Assembly: GCF_000025325.1 (NCBI RefSeq) | Contig: NC_013743.1 | Location: 3,162,001-3,226,000 of the forward strand | Direction of reading: 5' to 3' | Source: Haloterrigena turkmenica DSM 5511 | Lineage (GTDB): Archaea > Halobacteriota > Halobacteria > Halobacteriales > Natrialbaceae | Length of the DNA: 64,000 bases | Shown here: positions 17,560-25,291 of the stretch, piece after piece | Numbering within the stretch: position 1 is the first letter of the stretch | How the letters are laid out: each line of letters starts with the position of its first letter | Notes under the pieces: generated by a model | The model's input: the letters and a program-made list of their open reading frames with translations, nothing else | Told to the model about the DNA's origin: nothing | The model's database searches: none | Translations under genes and position numbers: made by a program

Positions 17560-18693
17560 ATGACACGACTCCCCGATTCGGACCGCGAGCGGATCGCCGC
17601 CCTCTTCGACCGCCACCTCGAGGTCGGGCTCCACCACGGCGCGCAACTGGCCGTCTACGTCGACGGCGAGCGGGTGCTCGACCTCGCGGGCGGCCGCGAA
17701 GGGCCCGACGGCGACCGGGAGACGCCCGAGACGCGACACGTGCTGTTCTCGTGTACGAAGCCCTACGCCGCCGTGACGCTGCACACGCTGGTCGACGAGG
17801 GGGAACTCGACTACGACGACCGCGTCGTCGACCACTGGCCGGAGTTCGCCGACGAGGGCACCGAGAAGGCCGAAATCACCGTTCGGCAGGTGCTCAGCCA
17901 CACCGCGGGGCTCAACACGGGTGAGATCGACGACCGGCCCGACCTCTGGACCGACTGGGAGGCCGCGGTCGCGCAGATCGAAGCGATGGAGCCGAACTTC
18001 CCGCCGGGCGAGACGCCGGCCTACCACGCGCTCACGTTCGGCTGGCTGGTCGGCGAACTCGTCCGTCGGGTGTCCGGATCGTCGATCGAGGAGGCCGCAA
18101 AAGAGCGCGTGTTCGAGCCGCTGGGAATGGACGACACCGGGATCGGCCTCCGGGAGGGCGAGGACGACGACGTGGCGACGCTGGTCGGCTTCGAGGCGTT
18201 CGATCGCTGTCGGGACCCGGGCGAGGGGCTCGGGGACAACACCGAGGTCGCGGCGCCGTTCAACGCCGAAGAGATCCACCGCGCCGTGATTCCGGCGGCC
18301 AACGGGATCGGAACCGCCGGCGACATGGCGCGCTTCTACGCCTGCCTCGCCAACGGCGGCGAGCTCGAGGGCACCCGGTTCCTTTCGGCGGAGACCGTCG
18401 AGCGGATGACGGCCCTTGAGGCCGAGACCGACGCGGACGGTACGCTCGGGCGGGAGGGACGGTTCGCGCTCGGTTTCTGGAAGGGCGGGACGACGGTCGC
18501 CCCCTACGGAACGCTCTCGCCGGAACGAACGTTCGGCCACGCGGGGCTGGGGAGCAGCGTCGGCTGGGCCGACCCCGAGGAGAATATCGCCTTCTCGTAC
18601 GTCACGAACGGGGTTCGGGACGGCTCCTACGAGCACGTCGCTCGCGTGAACGCGCTCGCGGACGCGGTTCGGCTCGCGATACTGTCGGAGTGA
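17560..18693 (+). CDS. Serine hydrolase, beta-lactamase/EstB-like family
   Basis: This 377-residue protein has the class C beta-lactamase / penicillin-binding fold. The nucleophile motif S-x-x-K is SCTK near residue 66, the second-element Tyr lies in the AYHALTFGW segment near residue 150, and the third element is FGHAGLGSSVGW near residue 330. This set is typical of EstB-type esterases and D-aminopeptidase-like hydrolases rather than true beta-lactamases, which end in K-T-G. No signal peptide is present, so it is cytoplasmic. The substrate is unknown. Confidence 0.88.
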   Translation: MTRLPDSDRERIAALFDRHLEVGLHHGAQLAVYVDGERVLDLAGGREGPDGDRETPETRHVLFSCTKPYAAVTLHTLVDEGELDYDDRVVDHWPEFADEGTEKAEITVRQVLSHTAGLNTGEIDDRPDLWTDWEAAVAQIEAMEPNFPPGETPAYHALTFGWLVGELVRRVSGSSIEEAAKERVFEPLGMDDTGIGLREGEDDDVATLVGFEAFDRCRDPGEGLGDNTEVAAPFNAEEIHRAVIPAANGIGTAGDMARFYACLANGGELEGTRFLSAETVERMTALEAETDADGTLGREGRFALGFWKGGTTVAPYGTLSPERTFGHAGLGSSVGWADPEENIAFSYVTNGVRDGSYEHVARVNALADAVRLAILSE

Positions 18694-18708
18694 GCCCGGT
18701 GAGAGGGG

Positions 18709-18852
18709 CTAGTTGACCAGGTTGTAGAAGACGTCGCTGAACATGATCAGGATCAGCGCCGCGATGACGATGAGCACCAGAAAGGTGAAGAACACGATCG
18801 CGGCCTGCCGTCCGTCCAGCGTTTCCCCCTCGAGGAATTCGTTCAGTTCCAT
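18709..18852 (-). CDS. 47-residue single-helix membrane protein
   Basis: A short reading frame on the reverse strand encodes an acidic N-terminus (MELNEFLEGETLDGRQ) and one long hydrophobic helix (residues about 17-40) ending FYNLVN. Third codon positions are GC-rich and the sequence ends immediately after the helix, as in real microproteins. It lies between the serine hydrolase (convergent) and moeA (same strand upstream, 54 bases apart). It could be a small accessory subunit or membrane anchor; the partner is unknown. Confidence 0.65.
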   Translation of the reverse strand: MELNEFLEGETLDGRQAAIVFFTFLVLIVIAALILIMFSDVFYNLVN

Positions 18853-18906
18853 GACTGTGCGTACGATCGTCACGGTAAAAACAGTGTCGAGATGAACCGC
18901 TGCGGG

Positions 18907-20256
18907 TTACGTGTTCGGCTCCCAGTCCTGCACGGCGACGGTCTCGCCCGCGGGGATCCCCTCGCGGTCGTCGTCGACGACCACCCACCCGTCGGCCAGC
19001 GCGACGCTCGAGAGCACGCCGGAACCGCTCGCTCGAGTCGGCGTCGCCGCGAATCGCGGCTCGCCGGCCCCGAAGTCGTCGCCGTCGTCCGGGTCGCGAT
19101 CCTCGAGTCGGACCCGCGCGAAGGTCCGCGTCCCGGGCTCGCTGGGGATCTTGCGCTCGAGGCGGGCGTGCGTGGTCGGATGCGGGTCGGGCTCAGTCCC
19201 CTCGAGCCAGCGCATTACGGGCCGGAGGAACTGGACGGCGTTGACGATACAGGCGACGGGATAGCCCGGCAACGCGAGGACGGGCGTCTCCTCGACGATT
19301 CCGAGACAGACGGGGTGGCCGGGCTTGAGCCCGACGCCGTGGACGACCACCTCGCCCAGTTCGTCGATCACCTCGGGTAAGAGGTCGCGTTCGCCGACGC
19401 TCGAGCCGCCGGTGGTGACGATGACGTCCTTCGTCAGGTCCCGCTGGATCGCCACGCGAAGCGACTCGAAGTCGTCGGTGACGACGTCACGATAGGTCGC
19501 GCGACCGCCCCAGCGCTCGACGAGTCGGGAGACGGTGAGCCCGTTGGTCTCGATCACTTCGCCCGGCCCCGGCTCGCCCTCGACGAGTTCCTCGCCGGTC
19601 GGGATCACGCCGACCGTCGGGGGCTCGGCGACCGCGACGCGGGCGTAGCCCGCCGACCGCAACAGACCCAGGTCCGACGGCCGCAGCCGGTGGCCCGCGT
19701 CGTAGAGGTGCTGGCCTTCCTCGACATCCTCGCCGACCGGCGCGACGTTCTCGCCTTCGGCGACCGCGTCCTCGATCTCGACCTCACCGGCCGACTCGAG
19801 TTCGGTCACCCGTTCGATCATGACGACGGCGTCGGCGCCCTCGGGGAGGGCACTGCCGGTGTGAACGCGGGCCGCCGTGTCGGGCCCGACGTCGGCGTCG
19901 GTGCCGACGCCCTCGGCGATCCGCAACACTTCGGGAGAGCGGTCGCTGGCGCCGAACGTGTCCGCCGCACGGACAGCGTAGCCGTCCATCGCGGCCCGCT
20001 CGTAGTGGGGCACGCTCCGGGCCGAGGTGACGGGGGCGGCCAGCACGCGGCTGTCCGCGCGCTCGACGTCGATCCGCTCGGTGCCCGTCAGCGGCGAGAG
20101 CGCGTCGCCGGCGTCGGCCGCGTCGCCGTCCCCACCGGTCCCGTCGCCGGTATCGCTTTTCCTCACGACGGCCTCCTTGAGTATCCGTCGCGCCTCGTCG
20201 ACCGGCGTCCGTTCCTTGAACCCGGCCCGCTTGCGCTCGCTGTCGGCTCCGTCCAT
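18907..20256 (-). CDS. moeA: Molybdopterin molybdotransferase MoeA
   Basis: This enzyme inserts molybdate into molybdopterin-adenylate to finish molybdenum cofactor. It has 449 residues. Recognisable parts are the domain II/III segment RAAMDGYAVRAADT, HTGSALPEGADAVVMIERV, the MoCF-binding domain with IPTGEELV and VTTGGSSVGERDLL, and KPGHPV with ALPGYPVACIVNA. The N-terminal Asp/Gly-rich insertion near residues 34-50 is usual for haloarchaeal versions. The cofactor would serve molybdoenzymes such as nitrate or DMSO reductases, which are not in the window. Confidence 0.95.
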   Translation of the reverse strand: MDGADSERKRAGFKERTPVDEARRILKEAVVRKSDTGDGTGGDGDAADAGDALSPLTGTERIDVERADSRVLAAPVTSARSVPHYERAAMDGYAVRAADTFGASDRSPEVLRIAEGVGTDADVGPDTAARVHTGSALPEGADAVVMIERVTELESAGEVEIEDAVAEGENVAPVGEDVEEGQHLYDAGHRLRPSDLGLLRSAGYARVAVAEPPTVGVIPTGEELVEGEPGPGEVIETNGLTVSRLVERWGGRATYRDVVTDDFESLRVAIQRDLTKDVIVTTGGSSVGERDLLPEVIDELGEVVVHGVGLKPGHPVCLGIVEETPVLALPGYPVACIVNAVQFLRPVMRWLEGTEPDPHPTTHARLERKIPSEPGTRTFARVRLEDRDPDDGDDFGAGEPRFAATPTRASGSGVLSSVALADGWVVVDDDREGIPAGETVAVQDWEPNT

Positions 20257-20435
20257 ACCCTCACTCGGGTCGCCGGGCGCCTAAAACGTGGGGGACCGGT
20301 CCGGTCGGCGGTGCCAGCCGCCGTAGTCGAGTGGGGCCAGCGCGTGGCGCGTCCCGCGTCGCACGGGACAGGCAGCTGGCCGCCGAATCGACCGCTACCG
20401 CGGCCTTTTTCGTATCGGCGTTCGAACCTGTAGTC

Positions 20436-20798
20436 ATGTCAGCGCTTCGCGCCGCACTGCAGGATCTCTCCGAAGACGTCTTCTTCGATCTGCTCGAGAG
20501 CGAGGACGCCTACCTGCTCGTCCTCGACGTTCCGGGCGTCTCCGCCGACTCCCTCGAGGCGGCGGTCGACGACGGCCGGCTCTCCATCGAGGCCCACCGC
20601 GAGAAGGACCCCGCGGACGACTACCAGTACCTCGAGGAGAACCGCTCGCTCTTTCTGGATATCGAGCTCCCCCTCCCCGCCGACGCGGTCGGCACGGAGA
20701 CGGAAGCGGTCGTCGAACGCGGCGTCCTCGAGCTGACCCTCCCCAAAACGTCGGCGACGGGCGAGACGACGATCGACGTCGTCGAGGAAGACTCCTAA
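20436..20798 (+). CDS. hsp20: Hsp20/alpha-crystallin family small heat-shock protein
   Basis: This 120-residue protein has an alpha-crystallin domain (about 22-115): YLLVLDVPGVSADSLEAAVD, a basic/acidic loop, and the closing strand motif GVLELTLPK. The I-x-I tail motif is replaced by TIDVVEED. It is an ATP-independent holdase in the cytoplasm. It lies 16 bases before the presumed start of the UbiB-family gene, with a strong Shine-Dalgarno between them, so the two are probably cotranscribed. Confidence 0.85.
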   Translation: MSALRAALQDLSEDVFFDLLESEDAYLLVLDVPGVSADSLEAAVDDGRLSIEAHREKDPADDYQYLEENRSLFLDIELPLPADAVGTETEAVVERGVLELTLPKTSATGETTIDVVEEDS

Positions 20799-20801
20799 CC
20801 T

Positions 20802-20808
20802 GAGGTGA
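20802..20808 (+). promoter_or_regulatory. Shine-Dalgarno site of the UbiB-family gene
   Basis: GAGGTGA matches the anti-Shine-Dalgarno of haloarchaeal 16S rRNA. Its last three bases are the stop codon that bounds the UbiB frame upstream. The first possible initiator after it in that frame is CTG at 20815, six bases away; no ATG or GTG occurs before the conserved part of the protein. Confidence 0.6.
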
Positions 20809-20814
20809 CACAGA

Positions 20815-22569
20815 CTGGGCTCCCTCCGTGCGTACAAGCGGTTCGTCCTCGTCGCGTGGCAGTTCCTCCCGCTCTTGCTCGCGTACGCCCGTGACCGCCA
20901 TCGATTCCTGCTGTTCGGGCGGCCGCGATCGGTCGACGCCGAGACCCACCGCCACCGCGCGGAGGTCCTCCTCGAGTCGCTGCTGACGCTCGGGCCGACG
21001 TTCATCAAACTCGGCCAGCTGCTCTCGACCCGTCCCGACGTGCTCCCGCCGGCGTACCTCGACGTCCTCGCGGCGCTGCAAGACGAGGTGCCTCCGGCCG
21101 ACTGGGCCGATGCGAAACGGGTCCTCGAGGAAGAGATCGGTCCCGTCGACGAGCGATTCGTCGGGTTCGAGACCGAGGCGATCAGCGGCGCGAGCCTCGG
21201 GCAGGTGTATCACGCGCGGGTCGATCCCGAGGCCGTCGACGCCGTCGGGACGGCGGACCTGACGGCTGAACCTGGTGACACTCGAGCGGACGGCACCGGA
21301 GGACGCGACCCCGCCGGCCGCGAGGTCGCGGTGAAGATCCGACGGCCGGAGATCGAGGAACTGGTCAACGCCGACCTGCGGGTCATCAAGTGGTCGCTAC
21401 CGATCCTGCTGTACTTCGTCGACGAGTCCCGAGCGTTCTCGCTGCGAAACCTCGCCGACGAGTTCGCGAAGACGATCCGCGAGGAGATGAACTACGAGCG
21501 CGAGGCCGAGATGCTCCGGGAGATCCGAGGCAACTTCGCCGACGACGATCGCTTCGTCATCCCCGACGTGATCGAGAGCCACTCCGGTCGGCGCGTGCTC
21601 ACGATGGAGTACATCAAGGGAACGAAGATCAACGATCTCGAGGAACTCGAGCGAAAGGGGATCGACCGCACGCGACTCGCCGAGAACTTGGAACGGGCGT
21701 ACCTGCAGATGATCATGGACGACGGCGTCTTCCACGCCGATCCGCACCCGGGGAACCTCGCGGTGACCGACGACGGTCGGATCGTCTTCTACGACTTCGG
21801 GATGTCGGGGCGGGTCGACTCGTTCGTCCAGGAGAAGATCATCGACTTCTACGTCGCCGTCGCCAACCAGGACATCGACGGCATCCTCGACGCCTTGATC
21901 GAGATCGGCACCTTGAGCCCCGACGCCGACCGGGGCGTGATGGCCGAGGTGATGGAGATCGCCATCCAGGACGCCCGCGGTGAAGACGTCGAACAGTACC
22001 GGGTCAATCAGATCGTCGGCCAGATCGAGGACTCGATCTACGTCTTCCCGTTCCGACTCCCGAAAAATCTCGCGCTCGTTTTGCGGGTCGCGACCGTCGT
22101 CGAGGGAGTCTGCGTCACGCTCGATTCCGACTTCGACTTCATCTCGGTCGCGACCGACTACCTCACCGAGGAGGGGTATCGCGAGGAGTCCATCCGACAG
22201 TACGCCCGGGAGACCGGCGAGAACATCCGCAGAACCGGTGAGTCGCTAACTCGACTCGCGCCGAAGGCCGAGCGCGCCCTCGACCGACTCGACCGGGACG
22301 ACCTCTACGTCCGCATCGGTCTCGAGGACGAGGAGAACGTCTTCGACCAGTTCGCGAAGCGGCTGATCTACGGTATGTTGCTCACGATGTCGCTGTTCTC
22401 GACAGGGGTCCTCTACGCCCTCGAGGCGCCCCGGGCGTCGATCGTCGCGGCCGTCTTCTCGCTGGTCGTGACGGTCCTGCTCTACCGCTCGTTCCGCGAA
22501 CGGAGGGGCATCGGCGCCAAACCGCAGTTCACGCGACAGAACATGCGCCAGCGCCGCGGCGAGGAGTAG
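20815..22569 (+). CDS. ABC1/UbiB-family atypical kinase
   Basis: This UbiB/ABC1/ADCK-type protein kinase-like ATPase is linked in other organisms to quinone biosynthesis. The 584-residue frame shows the family marks: KxGQ motif TFIKLGQLLSTRPDVLP, the Ala-rich nucleotide loop SGASLGQVYHA, the catalytic Lys in VAVKIRRP, the HADPHPGN catalytic loop, and DFGMSG. Two hydrophobic helices lie at the C-terminus (about 525-565). Residues from 20818 on (GSLRAYKRF) look conserved but are preceded only by CTG. A TTG at 20875 is the first conventional start but would remove about 20 family-like residues. A non-AUG start or an upstream base error are both possible. Confidence 0.88.
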   Translation: MGSLRAYKRFVLVAWQFLPLLLAYARDRHRFLLFGRPRSVDAETHRHRAEVLLESLLTLGPTFIKLGQLLSTRPDVLPPAYLDVLAALQDEVPPADWADAKRVLEEEIGPVDERFVGFETEAISGASLGQVYHARVDPEAVDAVGTADLTAEPGDTRADGTGGRDPAGREVAVKIRRPEIEELVNADLRVIKWSLPILLYFVDESRAFSLRNLADEFAKTIREEMNYEREAEMLREIRGNFADDDRFVIPDVIESHSGRRVLTMEYIKGTKINDLEELERKGIDRTRLAENLERAYLQMIMDDGVFHADPHPGNLAVTDDGRIVFYDFGMSGRVDSFVQEKIIDFYVAVANQDIDGILDALIEIGTLSPDADRGVMAEVMEIAIQDARGEDVEQYRVNQIVGQIEDSIYVFPFRLPKNLALVLRVATVVEGVCVTLDSDFDFISVATDYLTEEGYREESIRQYARETGENIRRTGESLTRLAPKAERALDRLDRDDLYVRIGLEDEENVFDQFAKRLIYGMLLTMSLFSTGVLYALEAPRASIVAAVFSLVVTVLLYRSFRERRGIGAKPQFTRQNMRQRRGEE

Positions 22570-22611
22570 GCAGGGTCAAACGTTCTTTTCGCTGGCGCTC
22601 GAGTGTCCGGT

Positions 22612-23682
22612 ATGGACTACGAGCGAATCGCCGACCTGTCGGTGACGATCGACGAGGTGTCGACCGACCGCCTCGAGCGCGAGACCTCGAGCGAGTTCAC
22701 GCGCGTCACGACCGAGTTCGCGCTGTCGGGACCGGGGCCGGACGGCGAGCCGGTCGTCGGCCGCGGTGAGGACGTTACCTACGAGACCGACGAGCACGAC
22801 GCGCTGGCCGAATCGGGACTGCCCGATCTCGCCGGCGAGTACACGATCGACTCCTTTTCCGCCCACCTCGAGTCGGTCGATCTCTTCCCGGCGGGGCCGC
22901 CCGACCGCGAGGTCTTCCGCAACTACCGGCGCTGGGGGCTCGAGAGCGCGGCGCTGGACCTCGCCTTGCGGCAGGCCGACACCGACGTCGCGAGCGCGCT
23001 CGGCCGGTCGCTCGACCCCGTCCGGTTCGTCGCCAGCACGCGGCTGGGCGAGCCACCGACGACCGATCGCCTCGAGACCCTGCGCGAACGGGTCCCGGGC
23101 CTCGAGTTCAAACTCGATCCGATTCCGGCCTGGGACGACGACCTCGTAGCGGCGATCGACGATACCGTCGGAGCCGATGCGATCCGCATCCTAGACCTCA
23201 AGGGCCAGTACAAGGGGACCGACGTCGACGTGCCTGCCGATCCCGAACTGTACGAGCGAGTGCTCGAGGCCTTCCCCGACGCGGTGGTCGAGGATCCCGC
23301 CCTGACCGCTCGGACGCGGCCGCTGTTCGACGATTCCGACGTCCGCGGCCGGGTGTCGTGGGACGCCCCGATCCACAGCGTCGAGGACGTCGAGGACCTG
23401 CCGTGGGAGTCCGACTGGCTCAATATCAAGCCCTCGCGCTTTGGCTCGCTCGAGTCGCTGCTCGAGACGCTGGCCTACTGCGAGGCGAACGAGATTCGGC
23501 TGTACGGCGGCGGGCAGTTCGAACTCGGTGTCGGCCGGGGGCAGATCCAGACGCTCGCCGCGCTGTACTACCCCGACGGACCCAACGACGTCGCGCCGCG
23601 AGCGTACAACGATCCGACCGTCGGGGACGGGCTGCCTGCGAGCCCGCTCGAGCCGTCGACCGACCCCCGCGGGTTCCGCTGA
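22612..23682 (+). CDS. Enolase-superfamily (mandelate racemase/MLE-like) protein
   Basis: This 356-residue protein shows the superfamily pattern: a capping-domain N-terminus, then TIM-barrel strands with Lys167 (FKLD), a first metal-ligand candidate Asp195 (LDLKG), a second at Glu227/Asp228 (VVEDPA), a third at Asp251 (SWDAP) and a second Lys at 273 (NIKPSR). These positions match the K...D...E...D...K order of muconate-lactonizing enzymes and dipeptide epimerases. The reaction cannot be read from the sequence. The ATG at 22612 is preferred over a GTG three codons before. No neighbouring catabolic genes give a clue. Confidence 0.8.
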   Translation: MDYERIADLSVTIDEVSTDRLERETSSEFTRVTTEFALSGPGPDGEPVVGRGEDVTYETDEHDALAESGLPDLAGEYTIDSFSAHLESVDLFPAGPPDREVFRNYRRWGLESAALDLALRQADTDVASALGRSLDPVRFVASTRLGEPPTTDRLETLRERVPGLEFKLDPIPAWDDDLVAAIDDTVGADAIRILDLKGQYKGTDVDVPADPELYERVLEAFPDAVVEDPALTARTRPLFDDSDVRGRVSWDAPIHSVEDVEDLPWESDWLNIKPSRFGSLESLLETLAYCEANEIRLYGGGQFELGVGRGQIQTLAALYYPDGPNDVAPRAYNDPTVGDGLPASPLEPSTDPRGFR

Positions 23683-23851
23683 GACGGGACGTGAGCGGCG
23701 ACTCGAGACGGGTTCGGTTTCGCATCGTCGGGTTCGAATCGCGGGGCGGGCCGGCGTCGGCCTCGCGAGCCGCGTCCGCCGTGTCACCGACTGACTCGGT
23801 GCCAGCGGCCATTCCAAACGGTTTATGCACGTCGATTGATTACGCCGGGAC

Positions 23852-24226
23852 ATGGCGAAACAGCAGACCGAAGTTCGCGACCTCCAGGAAGGAAGCTACG
23901 TGATGATCGAGGACACGCCGTGTAAGATCAACGCCTACTCGACGGCGAAGCCGGGCAAACACGGCAGCGCCAAGGCGCGCGTCGAGGCCGAGGGCGTCTT
24001 CGACGGCAAGAAGCGATCGCTCTCCCAGCCGGTCGACGCGAAGATCTGGGTCCCGATCATCGAGCGCAAACAGGGCCAGATCGTCTCCGTCGACGGCGAC
24101 GACATGCAGGTCATGGACCTCGAAACGTACGAGACGATCACGATGCGCGTCCCCGACGACGCCGACGTCTCCCCCGACGAGAACATCGAGTACCTCGAGA
24201 TGGAAGACCAGCGAAAGATCGTCTGA
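23852..24226 (+). CDS. eif5a: Translation factor aIF-5A
   Basis: This 124-residue homologue of eIF5A promotes peptide-bond formation at difficult sequences on the ribosome. The N-terminal SH3-like domain carries the modification loop [15 protein letters not shown] with Lys36 as the (deoxy)hypusine site; the C-terminal OB domain follows. A TATA-like TTTATG about 27 bases before the ATG suggests a leaderless mRNA. Its stop overlaps the start of the agmatinase-like gene by one base (TGATG), so the two are an operon and probably translationally coupled. Confidence 0.97.
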   Translation: MAKQQTEVRDLQEGSYVMIEDTPCKINAYSTAKPGKHGSAKARVEAEGVFDGKKRSLSQPVDAKIWVPIIERKQGQIVSVDGDDMQVMDLETYETITMRVPDDADVSPDENIEYLEMEDQRKIV

Positions 24227-25074
24227 TGTTTCCCGGGGCGACCGACGACGGCGAGGGGAGCCACACGGCGGGCGAGACCGACCGTGACGGCGCGAACTTC
24301 GTGGTCGTCGGTGCGCCCCTGGACGTATCGACGACCTTTCAGCCGGGGACCCGATTCGGTCCCCGACGCATTCGAACTTTTGCCGAACCGTTCGACGACT
24401 ACGACCACCGGAGGGACCAGTACTTCTCCGACCTCGGCGTCGAGGACCACGGCGACGTCCGCGCGTGGGACAATGCCAAAGAGTACCTCGAGTACCTCGA
24501 GGGGACGCTGCGCGGTGTCGTCTGGGACGACGCCGTCCCGCTGACGCTCGGCGGGGAACACACCGTCTCGCTGGCGGGCGTTCGCGCCGTCGAACCCGAG
24601 GTAGTCGTCGTGCTCGACGCCCACCTCGACCTCTACGAGGCCTACGACGGCAACGCGCTCTCTCACGCCTCCGTCACCCGACGGATCCTCGAGGTCGATT
24701 CCGTCGACGACGTGTTCGTCCTCGGCGCTCGGACCGGCAGCGAGGCGGAGTGGGAGCGGGCCCGAGAACCGGACGTGACGGTCGTCCCACCCGAAGACGT
24801 CGCCGACTGGCCGTTAGCGGATCGACTGGACGGTCGCGACGCCTACCTGAGCGTCGACATCGACGCCGCCGACCCAGCCTACGCGCCGGGGACCGGAACC
24901 AGAGAGCCGTTCGGCCTCGAGTCCCGCGAGCTGCGCGACGTCGTCCGCGCGGTCGCACCGCAGGCGAACGGCTTCGACGTCGTCGAGGTCAACGACCGCG
25001 ACGAGGGACAGACCGCGGCGCTGGCCGGGAAACTCGTCCGTGAGTTCGTCTTCTCACACGCCGACGGCTGGTAG
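24226..25074 (+). CDS. speB: Agmatinase-like ureohydrolase, likely aIF-5A modification enzyme
   Basis: This 282-residue ureohydrolase retains the Mn-binding motifs: GGEHTVS (Glu in place of the more common Asp), DAHLDLYE, and SVDIDAADPAYAPGTGT. Classical agmatinase makes putrescine from agmatine. From established work in Haloferax volcanii, an agmatinase-like gene next to aIF-5A is needed for deoxyhypusine formation by an agmatine-based route, and this gene has the same neighbour. Overlap with the aIF-5A stop codon indicates tight co-expression. Whether it acts on free agmatine or on the modified protein cannot be decided from sequence. Confidence 0.9.
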   Translation: MFPGATDDGEGSHTAGETDRDGANFVVVGAPLDVSTTFQPGTRFGPRRIRTFAEPFDDYDHRRDQYFSDLGVEDHGDVRAWDNAKEYLEYLEGTLRGVVWDDAVPLTLGGEHTVSLAGVRAVEPEVVVVLDAHLDLYEAYDGNALSHASVTRRILEVDSVDDVFVLGARTGSEAEWERAREPDVTVVPPEDVADWPLADRLDGRDAYLSVDIDAADPAYAPGTGTREPFGLESRELRDVVRAVAPQANGFDVVEVNDRDEGQTAALAGKLVREFVFSHADGW

Positions 25075-25280
25075 GACCGTCGAACCGCCGGTCCCATCGC
25101 GCTCGTGTGTGTGCCGACTCGTGATTTTCGAGCGAACGCTGGAAAGATTGGATACCTTGCAACTGCATCGCACATATTGATAGCCGGAATCGGTGGAGAG
25201 ATCCGATGGTTATGGTGTCCCGCGTTCGTCTACCTGGGGAAGAGAGGGGAGACCGGATCGAAACACGAGCGCGGTGTCCA

Positions 25281-25287
25281 GAGGTGA
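25281..25287 (+). promoter_or_regulatory. Shine-Dalgarno deciding the coxAC start
   Basis: GAGGTGA lies four bases before the ATG at 25292 and complements the 3' end of haloarchaeal 16S rRNA. It favours that start over ATG codons further upstream in the same frame, whose encoded residues are Arg/Gly-rich and unlike an oxidase N-terminus. Confidence 0.7.
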
Positions 25288-25291
25288 GGGC

